NCBI RefSeq assembly: GCF_052161615.1
Contig: NZ_CP197417.1
Span: forward strand, 310,001-374,000
Length of the DNA stretch: 64,000 bases
Direction: 5' to 3'
Source: Aeoliella sp052161615
GTDB lineage: Bacteria > Planctomycetota > Planctomycetia > Pirellulales > Lacipirellulaceae
Below the pieces are notes generated by a model. The model made no database searches. It had not been told where the DNA came from and saw only the letters and a program-made list of their open reading frames with translations. Shown here piece after piece: positions 8,592 through 16,785 of the stretch (its first letter is position 1; the number at the start of each line of letters is the position of its first letter). Both the position numbers and the translations under genes were made by a program.

Positions 8592-11252
8592 ATGCGAAAT
8601 CGTTTGATGTTGGGTTTGTTGGCCGCTGTGCTCGTGAGTGGCTCCGCCGCTTGGGGGGCCACGGGGATGATCTGCCGGTACTGCGGGCGGGATCATTCGG
8701 AGCTCGCCGCCGAGGCGATGACCCATGCCAGTGGGCGGAAGTACGCCCCCGACCGCGTGGTGGACGTCCAGCACATCAAGATCGACGTGGTGCCTGACTT
8801 CAAGAAGCGAACCGTCGCGGGCGTGACCACGCTGACCTTCGCGCCGATTTCGAAGCCGGTGGAGCAAGTGACGCTCGACGCCGAGCGGCTGGATGTTTCG
8901 AAGGTCGAATCGACCGAGAAGCTCGCCGACTACGTGGTGACCGATCATCAGCTCACCTTGGTGTTCGCCGAGCCCGTGCCGGTGGGGAAGAAGGTCGAAG
9001 TGACCGTTACCTACACGGCCGAGCCGCAGAAGGGTTTGTACTTCCGCACGCCCGAGCTTGGCTATCCCGCCGAGGACACGCACGTGTGGACGCAGGGCCA
9101 AACGCACGAGGCGCCGCACTGGTTCCCTTGCTTCGACTATCCGAACGAGCGCTCGACCACCGAAGTCATTTGCACGGTGCCCGAGGAGATGAAGGTGGTG
9201 TCGAACGGCCGGGTGGTTTCGGAAGAGACCAAAGACGGCATGAAGCGCGTGCACTGGTTGCAAGACAAGCCGCACGCCAGCTACCTGGTGTGTTTGGTGG
9301 CCGGCAAGTTTCATGTGCTGGAAGATCAGCATAAGGACGTGAAGCTGCGTTTCTTCGCCCAGCCAACGCTCGCCGAGCACGCCGACAACGCGTTCCTCGA
9401 TACGCGGACGATCATGGAGTTCTACGAAGACGAGATCGGTATGCCGTTCCCGTGGGACAAGTACGACCAGGCGACGATTCGCGACTTCACCAGTGGCGGT
9501 ATGGAGAACACGTCGATCACGACGCTGTACCACAACACGATCTTCGCCGACGAGACGGAGAACATTTATTCGAGCCGCAACCTGGACGCCCATGAGATGG
9601 CGCACCAATGGTTTGGCGACTACGTGACCTGCGAGGACTGGGCTCATCTGTGGCTGAACGAAGGTTTCGCGAGCTACTACACGCACCTTTACGATGGCCA
9701 CAAATTGGGCCGTGACGCGATGCTCTACGGCCTGTGGGGCGACGCGACCGACGACGTCCTGCCGCAGACCGACAACCCCAAGCCGATTGTGTACCGCGGA
9801 TACGACAATGCGTGGGAGCAGTTCGACTTCCGGGCGTACCCCAAGGGAAGCTGGGTGCTGCACATGCTCCGCAGCCAGTTGGGCGAGGACCTGTATCGCA
9901 AGGGCATTCGCCACTACCTGGAGAAAAACGGCCAGTCGAGCGTGGTGACCGCCGACCTGATCGCGGCACTCGAAGAAGTGTCGGGCAAGGAGCTCGATCG
10001 GTTCTTCGATCAATGGGTCTATGGTCCCGGCACGCCGAAGCTGAAGGTCCGCTACAACTGGCTGCCGAAGGAAAAGCTGGCTCAGGTGACCATCGAGCAG
10101 ACGCAGGAAGTCAATGACAAGCGTGCCCTGTTCGAGATTCCGACGAAGCTCCGCTTTATCGTCGATGGCAAGCCGGTGGATCATGCCATCGAGTTGACCA
10201 AGGCGAAGCAGGAGTTCTTCGTGCCGCTCGCGGCTCAGCCCGAGGTGGTGCGTTTCGATCCCGAGTACACCGTGCTGGCGGACGTCGACTTCGAGAAACC
10301 GATGACGATGCTCGAGAAGCAGATCGTGCTCGAAGACGACATGATCGGCCGATTGCTCGCCGCCAAGGCCCTGGGCAACGACAAGACGCAGAAGGCCGTG
10401 GGGCTGCTCAAGGAAGCTTTGAACAACGACGAGTTCTATGGCGTGCGGATCCAGGCGGCGAAGTCGCTGGAGAAGATTGGCACCGACGAGTCGTTCGAGG
10501 CGCTGGCCGCGAGTGGCAAGCAAGAGGACGCCCGCGTTCGCTTGGCAGTGATCGAGCAGATTGGCAAGATCTATCGCCCCGAGTCGCTCGACGTGCTGGA
10601 GAAAGTGGTCGCCAACGAGAAGAACCCGGCGATCGTCGCCGTGGCGATTCGCGGCATGGCCAAGTACCCGGCCGAGGACGTTCGCCGGCAGATCGAGGCC
10701 GCGATGGAGCGTGACAGTTTCAACAACCTCATCGCCTCGGCCGCCATCAAGGCCCTGGGCGAGACGGGCGATGCCGAGCTGCGCGGTAAGGTGCTGCGTG
10801 CTTTGCAACAAGACCGCCAGCAGTTCGTCGATCGCGACTACGCCGAGGCGCTGTCGGTGCTCGCGAAGCTGTGGAAGGAATCGGACGACAAGGACCAAGT
10901 CCGCGTGCTGCTCGAAACCTCGCTGCAAGACCCGGCACGCCGCGTGCGTGTAGGTGCGATCGAGGCGCTCGGCGAGCTGGGCGATCCGCAGTCGATTCCG
11001 GCGCTGACCACGTTTGTGAGTCGCGAAGGGATTGGCCGGGACCAGATGGTCGCCAAGGGTGCGATCAAGAAACTGGAAGAAGACGCCCCGTTCGTCCCCG
11101 CCGAAGTCCGCGAGCTCCGCAAACTGATTGGCGACATGCGGAAGGAGCAGGAGACGCTCCGCAAGGAACTCGACACCATCAAAGCCAAGGGCGAAGCACA
11201 AGAAGACGCCCCCAAGGCCGAAGAAGCCGCGCCGGCGGAGAAGAAAGCCTAG
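8592..11252 (+). CDS. Exported M1-family metallo-aminopeptidase with HEAT repeats
   Basis: 886 aa from ATG 8592 (an in-frame TTG lies at 8571). Signal peptide MRNRLMLGLLAAVLVSGSAAWG. The N-terminal beta domain is followed by the M1 catalytic domain. GGMEN at residues 302-306 is the exopeptidase motif. HEMAH at 334-338 plus Glu357 in WLNEGF are the zinc ligands with the canonical spacing, so the enzyme should be active on peptide N-termini in the periplasm. From about residue 580 onward come HEAT-type alpha repeats (for example LKEALNNDEFYGVRIQAAK). A C-terminal coiled coil (MRKEQETLRKELDTIKAKG) and a Lys/Ala/Glu tail follow. Monocistronic. Confidence 0.9.
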   Translation: MRNRLMLGLLAAVLVSGSAAWGATGMICRYCGRDHSELAAEAMTHASGRKYAPDRVVDVQHIKIDVVPDFKKRTVAGVTTLTFAPISKPVEQVTLDAERLDVSKVESTEKLADYVVTDHQLTLVFAEPVPVGKKVEVTVTYTAEPQKGLYFRTPELGYPAEDTHVWTQGQTHEAPHWFPCFDYPNERSTTEVICTVPEEMKVVSNGRVVSEETKDGMKRVHWLQDKPHASYLVCLVAGKFHVLEDQHKDVKLRFFAQPTLAEHADNAFLDTRTIMEFYEDEIGMPFPWDKYDQATIRDFTSGGMENTSITTLYHNTIFADETENIYSSRNLDAHEMAHQWFGDYVTCEDWAHLWLNEGFASYYTHLYDGHKLGRDAMLYGLWGDATDDVLPQTDNPKPIVYRGYDNAWEQFDFRAYPKGSWVLHMLRSQLGEDLYRKGIRHYLEKNGQSSVVTADLIAALEEVSGKELDRFFDQWVYGPGTPKLKVRYNWLPKEKLAQVTIEQTQEVNDKRALFEIPTKLRFIVDGKPVDHAIELTKAKQEFFVPLAAQPEVVRFDPEYTVLADVDFEKPMTMLEKQIVLEDDMIGRLLAAKALGNDKTQKAVGLLKEALNNDEFYGVRIQAAKSLEKIGTDESFEALAASGKQEDARVRLAVIEQIGKIYRPESLDVLEKVVANEKNPAIVAVAIRGMAKYPAEDVRRQIEAAMERDSFNNLIASAAIKALGETGDAELRGKVLRALQQDRQQFVDRDYAEALSVLAKLWKESDDKDQVRVLLETSLQDPARRVRVGAIEALGELGDPQSIPALTTFVSREGIGRDQMVAKGAIKKLEEDAPFVPAEVRELRKLIGDMRKEQETLRKELDTIKAKGEAQEDAPKAEEAAPAEKKA

Positions 11253-11257
11253 GCGTC

Positions 11258-11350
11258 GGAAGGACCAATGTCCAAAGCTCAATGACCAATGCAGGGGAAT
11301 AGACAGTTCTCTCTTCATTGGTCATTGTTAATTCGTCCTTGGTCATTTTC
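11258..11350. repeat. TGACCAATG inverted repeat, copy 1
   Basis: GGACCAATGTCC and AATGACCAATG on the left are mirrored by CATTGGTCATTG and GTCCTTGGTCATT on the right, around a short spacer. Copies of the same family lie at 58555-58593 and 62921-62990. All three occupy short gaps between genes. Confidence 0.6.
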
Positions 11351-11378
11351 CCTCCGTGCTCCCCGTGGTTAGTCCCGC

Positions 11379-12203
11379 ATGCAACTCCAGTCGCTTGTCG
11401 CCGTCGATATTGGCAACAGCCGGATGAAGCTGGGGCGGTTTGATCGCGACTCTGTTATCAACTCGGCCGTGGGTACTACCGGGTTGCCCGAGCCGGTGGA
11501 GACGCTGGCTGTTTCGCCGGGCGATGCACCAGGGACGTACGACATCGCGCCGCTGGCCGATTGGCTAGCGGAGTTCGTGTTGCCGGGCACGCCGTTTGTA
11601 GTGGGGAGCGTGAATCGACCTGGTGCGAACGTGCTGGCCGAGTTCCTGCGTGAGTACTCGGGTGGGGCTTGGAATCATCTGCGGCAGCTAACGGGGAGTG
11701 ACTTCCCGATCGAGAACCGCACCGACGAGCCTGCCCGCGTCGGCATCGATCGACTCGCGACGGCGGTCGCGGCGAACGCGATCCGCCGCGCAAACACGCC
11801 CGCGATTGTCATTGACTTTGGGACGGCGATTACGGTTGACTTGGTGTCAGCGGATGGCGCGTTCGAAGGGGGAGCGATTCTGCCTGGCGTAGGTACGGCA
11901 GCGGATGCGCTTCATGCCAAGACCGACGCGCTGCCCGCCGTAAGGCCACAGCTAGAAGGCAAGTCGCCACCCCCCGTTGGAACCAACACCACGGCGGCGA
12001 TTCAAAGCGGTTTGTACTGGGGCGCGGTCGGCGCGGTCCGCGAGCTGATCGCCCGCCAGCGTGATGGACTAGTCAATCCGCCCCAAGTATTCGTCACCGG
12101 CAGTACCTCCCCCGACATGGCACGACTCTTAGGCTCACCCGACTACACGGTGCGATACATTCCCCACTTGGTACTGGCTGGGTTAGCGATTGCGGCGGGG
12201 TAG
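11379..12203 (+). CDS. coaX: Type III pantothenate kinase
   Basis: 274 aa. Catalyses ATP-dependent phosphorylation of pantothenate, the first step of coenzyme A synthesis, in the cytoplasm. The ASKHA-fold signatures of CoaX are present: an N-terminal VAVDIGNSRMKLG phosphate loop, a central RVGIDRLATAVAA segment, DFGTAITVDLV, and GGAILPGVGTAADALH with the T/S-rich stretch that follows. Length matches the family (250-270 aa). No Shine-Dalgarno motif is obvious before the ATG. The gene is followed after 192 bp by the MnmE-like gene on the same strand. Confidence 0.9.
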   Translation: MQLQSLVAVDIGNSRMKLGRFDRDSVINSAVGTTGLPEPVETLAVSPGDAPGTYDIAPLADWLAEFVLPGTPFVVGSVNRPGANVLAEFLREYSGGAWNHLRQLTGSDFPIENRTDEPARVGIDRLATAVAANAIRRANTPAIVIDFGTAITVDLVSADGAFEGGAILPGVGTAADALHAKTDALPAVRPQLEGKSPPPVGTNTTAAIQSGLYWGAVGAVRELIARQRDGLVNPPQVFVTGSTSPDMARLLGSPDYTVRYIPHLVLAGLAIAAG

Positions 12204-12395
12204 GAAGAAAGAAGAAGAAAGAATAGGACGCGGATGAACGCGGATTGGGCAGGATTGTCGCGGATCTAGTTCAAGAAGATACTCGTGTCGCTCGCCGTCT
12301 AATCGCTTACTAGTTTCTACAAATCCGCGTTCATCCTGCCAAATCCGCGCCGATCCGCGTCCCATTCTTTTTCTTTCTTCTGTCTTCTTTGCGAC
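12204..12395. repeat. Purine-armed long inverted repeat
   Basis: A purine arm (GAAGAAAGAAGAAGAAAGAA at 12203-12222) is followed by ACGCGGATGAACGCGGATT. The right half carries AATCCGCGTTCATCC, ATCCGCGTCCCATTC and a pyrimidine arm ending TTTCTTCTGTCTTC. The whole gap can fold into one imperfect hairpin. The architecture matches the elements at 19518-19822 and 21112-21427 although the sequence differs. Confidence 0.6.
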
Positions 12396-13559
12396 ATGCT
12401 CTCTCTCTCCAACAAACCAACGACTGTTTGCGTGCTGACCCCCGCGGGGCGTGGCGCGATTGCGGTGGTGAGTGTCGATGGGGCAGAGGCGGTGGAGTTG
12501 GTCGAGCCGTTGTTCACCGCGGCGAGTGGTAGGCGGCTGGGCGAAGTACCTTTGCGTCGCATCGCGTTTGGGCGCTGGAGTGGTGAGCCGGGCGAGGAAG
12601 TGGTCATCACGCGGCTGGAGGGTCGAGTGGAAGTGCACTGCCACGGCGGCGTGGCGGCGAGTCGGGCGATTGTCGATTCGCTGGTCGCGGCTGGGTGCAA
12701 GGCGGTTGAGCAACGCGATTGGCTAGCCGGGCGTTCGAAGGACAAAATCGCAGCCGCCGCGCACGAGATGCTCGGTCGTGTGCAAACCGAGAAGGCCGCA
12801 TTGGTGCTGCTTGATCAGTTGAACGGAGGGCTCGCGGCGGAGATCGAACGAATCGCGACGCTCGTCGACCACGAGCCCGCGAAAGCTCGTGAAGCATTGC
12901 ACTCGCTCCGCGATCGCTGGTCTCTCGGCCAGCGGCTCACGCGCCCGGCACGGGTGGTACTCACCGGTCCGCCAAACGTCGGCAAAAGCAGCTTGATCAA
13001 CGCGTTGGTGGGTTACGAGCGGGCGATCGTGTTCGACCAACCCGGCACGACGCGCGACTTAGTCACGGCGACCACCGCGATCGATGGCTGGGCCGTCGAA
13101 CTGGTCGACACCGCCGGCTTGCGACTGGCGACGAGTGGCGTCGAGCAAGCCGGCATTGAGCTGGCCCGCGAAGCGATCGCGGCGGCCGATCTGGTACTCC
13201 GAGTGGACGACGCGCGTACGTGGATCGCTGGCGAACCGGCGGCCACCGAGTTCGACGCGTGGACTGCTGGCAAAACGATGGTCGAAGTCGCTAACAAGGT
13301 CGACTTGCTCACTCCGGCAGAGTGCGAACAGCTGGCAGATCGCGCGAACGAATGTTTCGTTCTCACCGCGGCGACGACGCGGTTAGGGATCGACGACTTG
13401 CTCGCGCGGATCGCAAATGTTGTCGTTCCCGCGGCGTTCGAAGTCGGCGCGGCGGTGCCCTTCACCGACGAACAGGTGCGAGCCATAAATGGGGCGCTCA
13501 TCTACCTCGCGAGCGGTGACGGCATCGAGGCGAAGAGGACGCTGCTAGCAATGCTCTAG
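12396..13559 (+). CDS. MnmE/TrmE-like GTPase, short form without C-terminal CxGK
   Basis: 387 aa. The N-terminal ~110 residues resemble the tetrahydrofolate-binding TrmE domain (TPAGRGAIAVVSVDG, VEVHCHGG). Then come a helical linker and a complete G domain: P-loop GPPNVGKSS near residue 191, GTTRD, DTAG and NKVD. MnmE modifies the wobble U34 of several tRNAs together with MnmG. This protein is about 60 residues shorter than usual and ends in KRTLLAML. It lacks the C-terminal C-x-G-K tail whose cysteine is needed in classical MnmE, so it is either a divergent MnmE or a paralogue. No MnmG gene is nearby. Confidence 0.75.
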   Translation: MLSLSNKPTTVCVLTPAGRGAIAVVSVDGAEAVELVEPLFTAASGRRLGEVPLRRIAFGRWSGEPGEEVVITRLEGRVEVHCHGGVAASRAIVDSLVAAGCKAVEQRDWLAGRSKDKIAAAAHEMLGRVQTEKAALVLLDQLNGGLAAEIERIATLVDHEPAKAREALHSLRDRWSLGQRLTRPARVVLTGPPNVGKSSLINALVGYERAIVFDQPGTTRDLVTATTAIDGWAVELVDTAGLRLATSGVEQAGIELAREAIAAADLVLRVDDARTWIAGEPAATEFDAWTAGKTMVEVANKVDLLTPAECEQLADRANECFVLTAATTRLGIDDLLARIANVVVPAAFEVGAAVPFTDEQVRAINGALIYLASGDGIEAKRTLLAML

Positions 13560-13813
13560 TTGGTGCAAGTGAGCCGGAGCGTCCTCGCCCCCGGAAACGT
13601 TGCCCAAGGCCATGCTTTGCCCGCTTCTAGCATTCCGGGGCCGGGGACGGCCCGGCTCACTGGGGCCCTCTAAATTTTGAAAGCCGGAAACTCCTTCAAA
13701 GTCTCCACGCCGACCGTGACGATTAGTGGATCCGTAGCGGTGCACCAAGGCGTGCCGCGGATGCTTGTCTCGATTCATCTTGTTCATCTTGTTCATCTTG
13801 TGGGGAGGTCGCC

Positions 13814-14566
13814 GTGACGACCAAGTGGACTTTATGCTGCGTGGCGATGGTGCTCGGCGGTGGGACGCTAGCGTTGGGGGCGGACAACGACGCTCCACCC
13901 GCGGTGCCTAACTGGACGGCTCGCATTGTCGAAGAATCGGCGGAGGCCTCGGCCCCTGTGGTGCAGGCGTCAGCCGTCGCCCCGGTGGCTCCCGTGGCAC
14001 CGCCAGTCCAAGTGGCACCGACGGTTCCGGCAGCACCGGCAGCCCAAGTACCACCTGCGATCCCGCAAGCCGCGCCAGCGATGCCGCGTCGATTGGTGTC
14101 GCCCGCTTCGCCGATGCAGCGACTGCCGGCCGAGTCGACGGCGCACCTGCCGAATCAAGTTCGCAACGTGGTCGATTTCTACGGTGGCAACACCTCGGCA
14201 CGTGCGCTCGCGCAGTTGCCGCAGCGTCCGTCGGGTGGTGGCGTGTCGGCTCCGCCCGCCGTGCGGCAGCAAGTTAAGCCGTTCCAAGGCCGAGTGACGG
14301 CCGCGCCGACGATCAGCCCCTACCTTAATCTGTTCATCGAGGAGTCGAACGAAGCGCTGCCAAACTACTTCGCGTACGTTCGCCCCGCGCTCGATCAGGC
14401 GCAGGTCAACAACTCGGCCGAGCGGCAGATTCACAATTTGCAGTACCAAGTGCGGGCCGCCTCGTACTCGGCTCCTCAGCCTCAAAGCGGCGTTCCCGGC
14501 ACCGGTCACGGCACTCACTACAACAACACGGCTCGGTACTATCAGCCGATCCGCAAGCTGCGGTAG
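13814..14566 (+). CDS. Exported proline/alanine-rich hypothetical protein
   Basis: 250 aa. The GTG start at 13814 is supported by GGGGAGG about 5 nt upstream. A signal peptide is clear (TTKWTLCCVAMVLGGG, cleavage near LALGA). Residues ~50-100 are low-complexity Pro/Ala/Val (repeats of VAPVAPV, QVAPTVPAAPAAQ). The C-terminal half is Gln/Asn/Tyr-rich and includes PYLNLFIEESNEALPNYFAYVRP, which may be the only folded part. No family is recognised. It is probably periplasmic or surface-exposed. Confidence 0.55.
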   Translation: MTTKWTLCCVAMVLGGGTLALGADNDAPPAVPNWTARIVEESAEASAPVVQASAVAPVAPVAPPVQVAPTVPAAPAAQVPPAIPQAAPAMPRRLVSPASPMQRLPAESTAHLPNQVRNVVDFYGGNTSARALAQLPQRPSGGGVSAPPAVRQQVKPFQGRVTAAPTISPYLNLFIEESNEALPNYFAYVRPALDQAQVNNSAERQIHNLQYQVRAASYSAPQPQSGVPGTGHGTHYNNTARYYQPIRKLR

Positions 14567-14648
14567 CGCTAGATCGCCACGCGTCACAGGGGTAGATTGA
14601 AAGCAGCCAGAATGTTGCGATCGATCCCCTGAGCGATGGAGATGAGCG

Positions 14649-15158
14649 ATGAAACCGTTGTCGATGTTGGTGGTTGCCGTTGTAGCATTGTGCTGGAGCC
14701 CGGCCATCGCTCAAGAGGCTCCTAAGCCAGAGCCCGAGAAGCCCGCGGTCGAGATGAACGATCGCGAAACAGCGTTTGCCAAGTCGCTCACCGGGGCGAC
14801 GCTCAAGGGCTTCTTTACCGTCACCGATGCGGATGCAGAGGGCCCGCCGCGATTGCAGGGCGATCGCTACGACTTGGTCGAAGTCCGCAAGCTGGACGAC
14901 AAAGGCAACTGGCTCTTCAAGTCGCGGATCCGCTACGGCAACAACGACGTCACGCTGCCAATGACGCTGCCCGTCGAATGGGCGGGCGACACGCCGGTGA
15001 TCGTGGTCGACAACATCGGCTTCCCCGGCCTCGGCACCTACAGCGCGCGAGTCTTGTTCCACGCGGGACACTACGCAGGTCACTGGTCCGGCGCGAATCA
15101 TGGTGGGAATCTGTTCGGGACGATCGAGCGGACTGAAGCAGAGAAGGTGGACGAGTAA
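14649..15158 (+). CDS. Exported hypothetical protein
   Basis: 169 aa with signal peptide MKPLSMLVVAVVALCWSPAIA. The mature part is a compact, probably all-beta domain (LKGFFTVTDAD, GDRYDLVEVRKLDDKGNW, ITVVDNIGFPGLGTYSARV-like strands). It ends in NLFGTIERTEAEKVDE. It reads like an exported single-domain protein, but the family is not identified. It lies 82 bp after another exported protein on the same strand and may be co-transcribed with it. Confidence 0.55.
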   Translation: MKPLSMLVVAVVALCWSPAIAQEAPKPEPEKPAVEMNDRETAFAKSLTGATLKGFFTVTDADAEGPPRLQGDRYDLVEVRKLDDKGNWLFKSRIRYGNNDVTLPMTLPVEWAGDTPVIVVDNIGFPGLGTYSARVLFHAGHYAGHWSGANHGGNLFGTIERTEAEKVDE

Positions 15159-15276
15159 ATTTCGTGTGAGCCGGGTCCTCCCCGACCCCGGACGTGAGGC
15201 GATTTAGCTACGCGAACTCTTGGCTTGTTGAGTTTCTGGGGGCGAGGACGCCCCGGCGCGCTGCGATGGTTTGACG

Positions 15277-15477
15277 CTAACGCGCCGTTGTGGATTCGTG
15301 CTGGTTCGTTTCTTCGCACGCCGTTCGAAGCCGTTTTTGCTCTATCTTGGCGACAGGATGCCCTGATGCGATGGTTTCCAGAAGACCCTCGTGCAAAAAC
15401 TCCTTGAGGTCCTGGCCATGTTCAGCTTGTAGCTGACGGCGCGCTTCGTACAGCTCTTCAAGAATTGGATTCGTCAT
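15277..15477 (-). CDS. Small putative antitoxin paired with the PIN toxin
   Basis: 66 aa from ATG 15477, chosen over an upstream in-frame start at 15510. It overlaps the end of the PIN gene by 20 bp, which indicates translational coupling. The N-terminus MTNPILEELYEARRQ and the following helix are typical of small proteins encoded beside PIN-domain toxins in planctomycetes and cyanobacteria. The C-terminus is basic and polar. The role as antitoxin is inferred from the position alone; no DNA-binding fold is evident. Confidence 0.5.
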   Translation of the reverse strand: MTNPILEELYEARRQLQAEHGQDLKEFLHEGLLETIASGHPVAKIEQKRLRTACEETNQHESTTAR

Positions 15478-15949
15478 CGTTTCCACCAAGAAATTCAAAG
15501 GGGGTGACAATTAACATCCCCGCGACGCCCAATTCGTCCAACAGCTTGTAGACGCGCGGGAGTACGTGGGCGTTCGCAATATGCCGGCAGTTTTGGGTCA
15601 GTAAGTATTGTACGCCTGCCAGGGCTGCGGATGCGACATGTAGAGCATCTAAGCGAGCATTCTTCGGGATTAGCGAACGAGACAATAACTGGTCAGCTAG
15701 GTATTCGACATCCGGGTTATCATCTAGCACCGGTATGTTAGCCAGCATCTCCAATCGCCTTCGTGCCGCATCTCGATCTCCCCGACGAGCTTCAGATAAG
15801 ACCAACTGCGAAGTCACTAAGTCATAGAGCTTCGACTGTTCCTGCATCCATTGCTTCGCTTGATCCTGGAGCACAGCCATCGCGGGATCCGAGCTACGAA
15901 TAGCTGTCGCGTGGCTAACGATCGATGTTTCGATGTAAACGAGTGGCAT
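15458..15949 (-). CDS. VapC-like PIN-domain ribonuclease toxin
   Basis: 163 aa PIN domain. The first acidic position is Glu in VYIETSIVS, a common variant of the PIN motif. Further acidic residues follow in LSEARRGD and DALHVASAA, and the C-terminal strand LLTQNCRHIANA matches the domain end. VapC-type toxins cleave RNA (often tRNA) using Mg2+ held by these residues. The gene is the first of a two-gene unit, with the small protein at 15277-15477 overlapping its 3' end. Toxin-first order is unusual for classic vapBC but common for this PIN subgroup. Confidence 0.75.
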   Translation of the reverse strand: MPLVYIETSIVSHATAIRSSDPAMAVLQDQAKQWMQEQSKLYDLVTSQLVLSEARRGDRDAARRRLEMLANIPVLDDNPDVEYLADQLLSRSLIPKNARLDALHVASAALAGVQYLLTQNCRHIANAHVLPRVYKLLDELGVAGMLIVTPFEFLGGNDDESNS

Positions 15950-15969
15950 ATACGTATTCTAGCACGCGG

Positions 15970-16680
15970 CTAACGCGCACCGCCAATACCGAAACCCACC
16001 ACGGCCACCATCGCCAGCGCCGCGGTTTCGATCCGCAAGATGCTCGCCCCCAGGCCGACGCATTGCCAACCGGCGGCGCGGGCCGCGTCGACTTCGGCGT
16101 CGCTGAAACCTCCTTCGGGCCCGATCAAGATCGCCACTTCTTTCGCTTCACCTCGCTTCGAGTGTGCTAGCGACTCGCCGGACGGATGAGCAATGAGTCG
16201 TAGGTCGCTAGAGGTGCTTAGGAACTCGCCCAGCGCCACAGGCTCTGTGATTTCCATCAGCGTGTTGCGGCCGCACTGTTTGCTGGCTTCGATTACGCTG
16301 CGCTCAAGCTTCTCCAGCGACTTGCCCTTGAGATCGGCGACGCTTCGTTCGGTGGAGAGCGGAACCAGCTTCGCCGCGCCGAGTTCGGTGAGTTTTTCGA
16401 CGAGCCACTTCTGGCGATCCCCCTTGGGAATCGCGACGCCTAGCGTAATTCGGACGGGTAGCTCGCGATTCACTTCGCGACGCTCGGCGACCGACAGCAG
16501 TACCTCGCTCCGGCCACACTTCGCGATCGTGGCGTCGTACTCACCGCCACGGCCATCGAACAGTGTGACCGCCGTGCCGACCTTCGCCCGCATGACATGC
16601 AGCAGGTGGTGGGCCTCGGCGGCGTCGAGCGTGGCGGTGCCATCGGCGGGGGGCGTGGCGAGGTAGTAGCGGTCGGACAT
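15970..16680 (-). CDS. rsmE: 16S rRNA m3U1498 methyltransferase
   Basis: 236 aa from ATG 16680; an in-frame extension to 16755 would be atypical. RsmE methylates N3 of U1498 in 16S rRNA with S-adenosylmethionine. Visible features are an N-terminal PUA-like barrel (EAHHLLHVMRAKVG, VTLFDGRGGEY) and a SPOUT C-terminal half with KGDRQKWLVEKLTELG, IEASKQCGR, and the knot motif LIGPEGGFSDAEV followed by LGASILRIETAA. Length is as expected (230-245 aa). The start lies 105 bp from the start of the plus-strand ATPase gene, so the two share a divergent control region. Confidence 0.92.
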   Translation of the reverse strand: MSDRYYLATPPADGTATLDAAEAHHLLHVMRAKVGTAVTLFDGRGGEYDATIAKCGRSEVLLSVAERREVNRELPVRITLGVAIPKGDRQKWLVEKLTELGAAKLVPLSTERSVADLKGKSLEKLERSVIEASKQCGRNTLMEITEPVALGEFLSTSSDLRLIAHPSGESLAHSKRGEAKEVAILIGPEGGFSDAEVDAARAAGWQCVGLGASILRIETAALAMVAVVGFGIGGAR

Positions 16681-16785
16681 GAGGGGGCGTGCTAGCACAA
16701 TGGGGTTGAAGATTGCTTGCTTTGAGGGCCGATTATGACGACTGAGTGCGCGCATCCCAATCCCCAGCTACGAATCGCAACTTCC

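Noticed and set aside
8310..11318. 1002-codon open frame on the minus strand over the aminopeptidase gene
   Set aside because: It is exactly antisense to a gene with full M1 motifs; the product is His/Leu/Arg-rich without domains, as expected from high-GC shadow frames.
12117..12134. Possible sigma-54 site (TGGCACGACTCTTAG)
   Set aside because: The -12 element reads TTAG rather than TTGC and the site lies within coaX.
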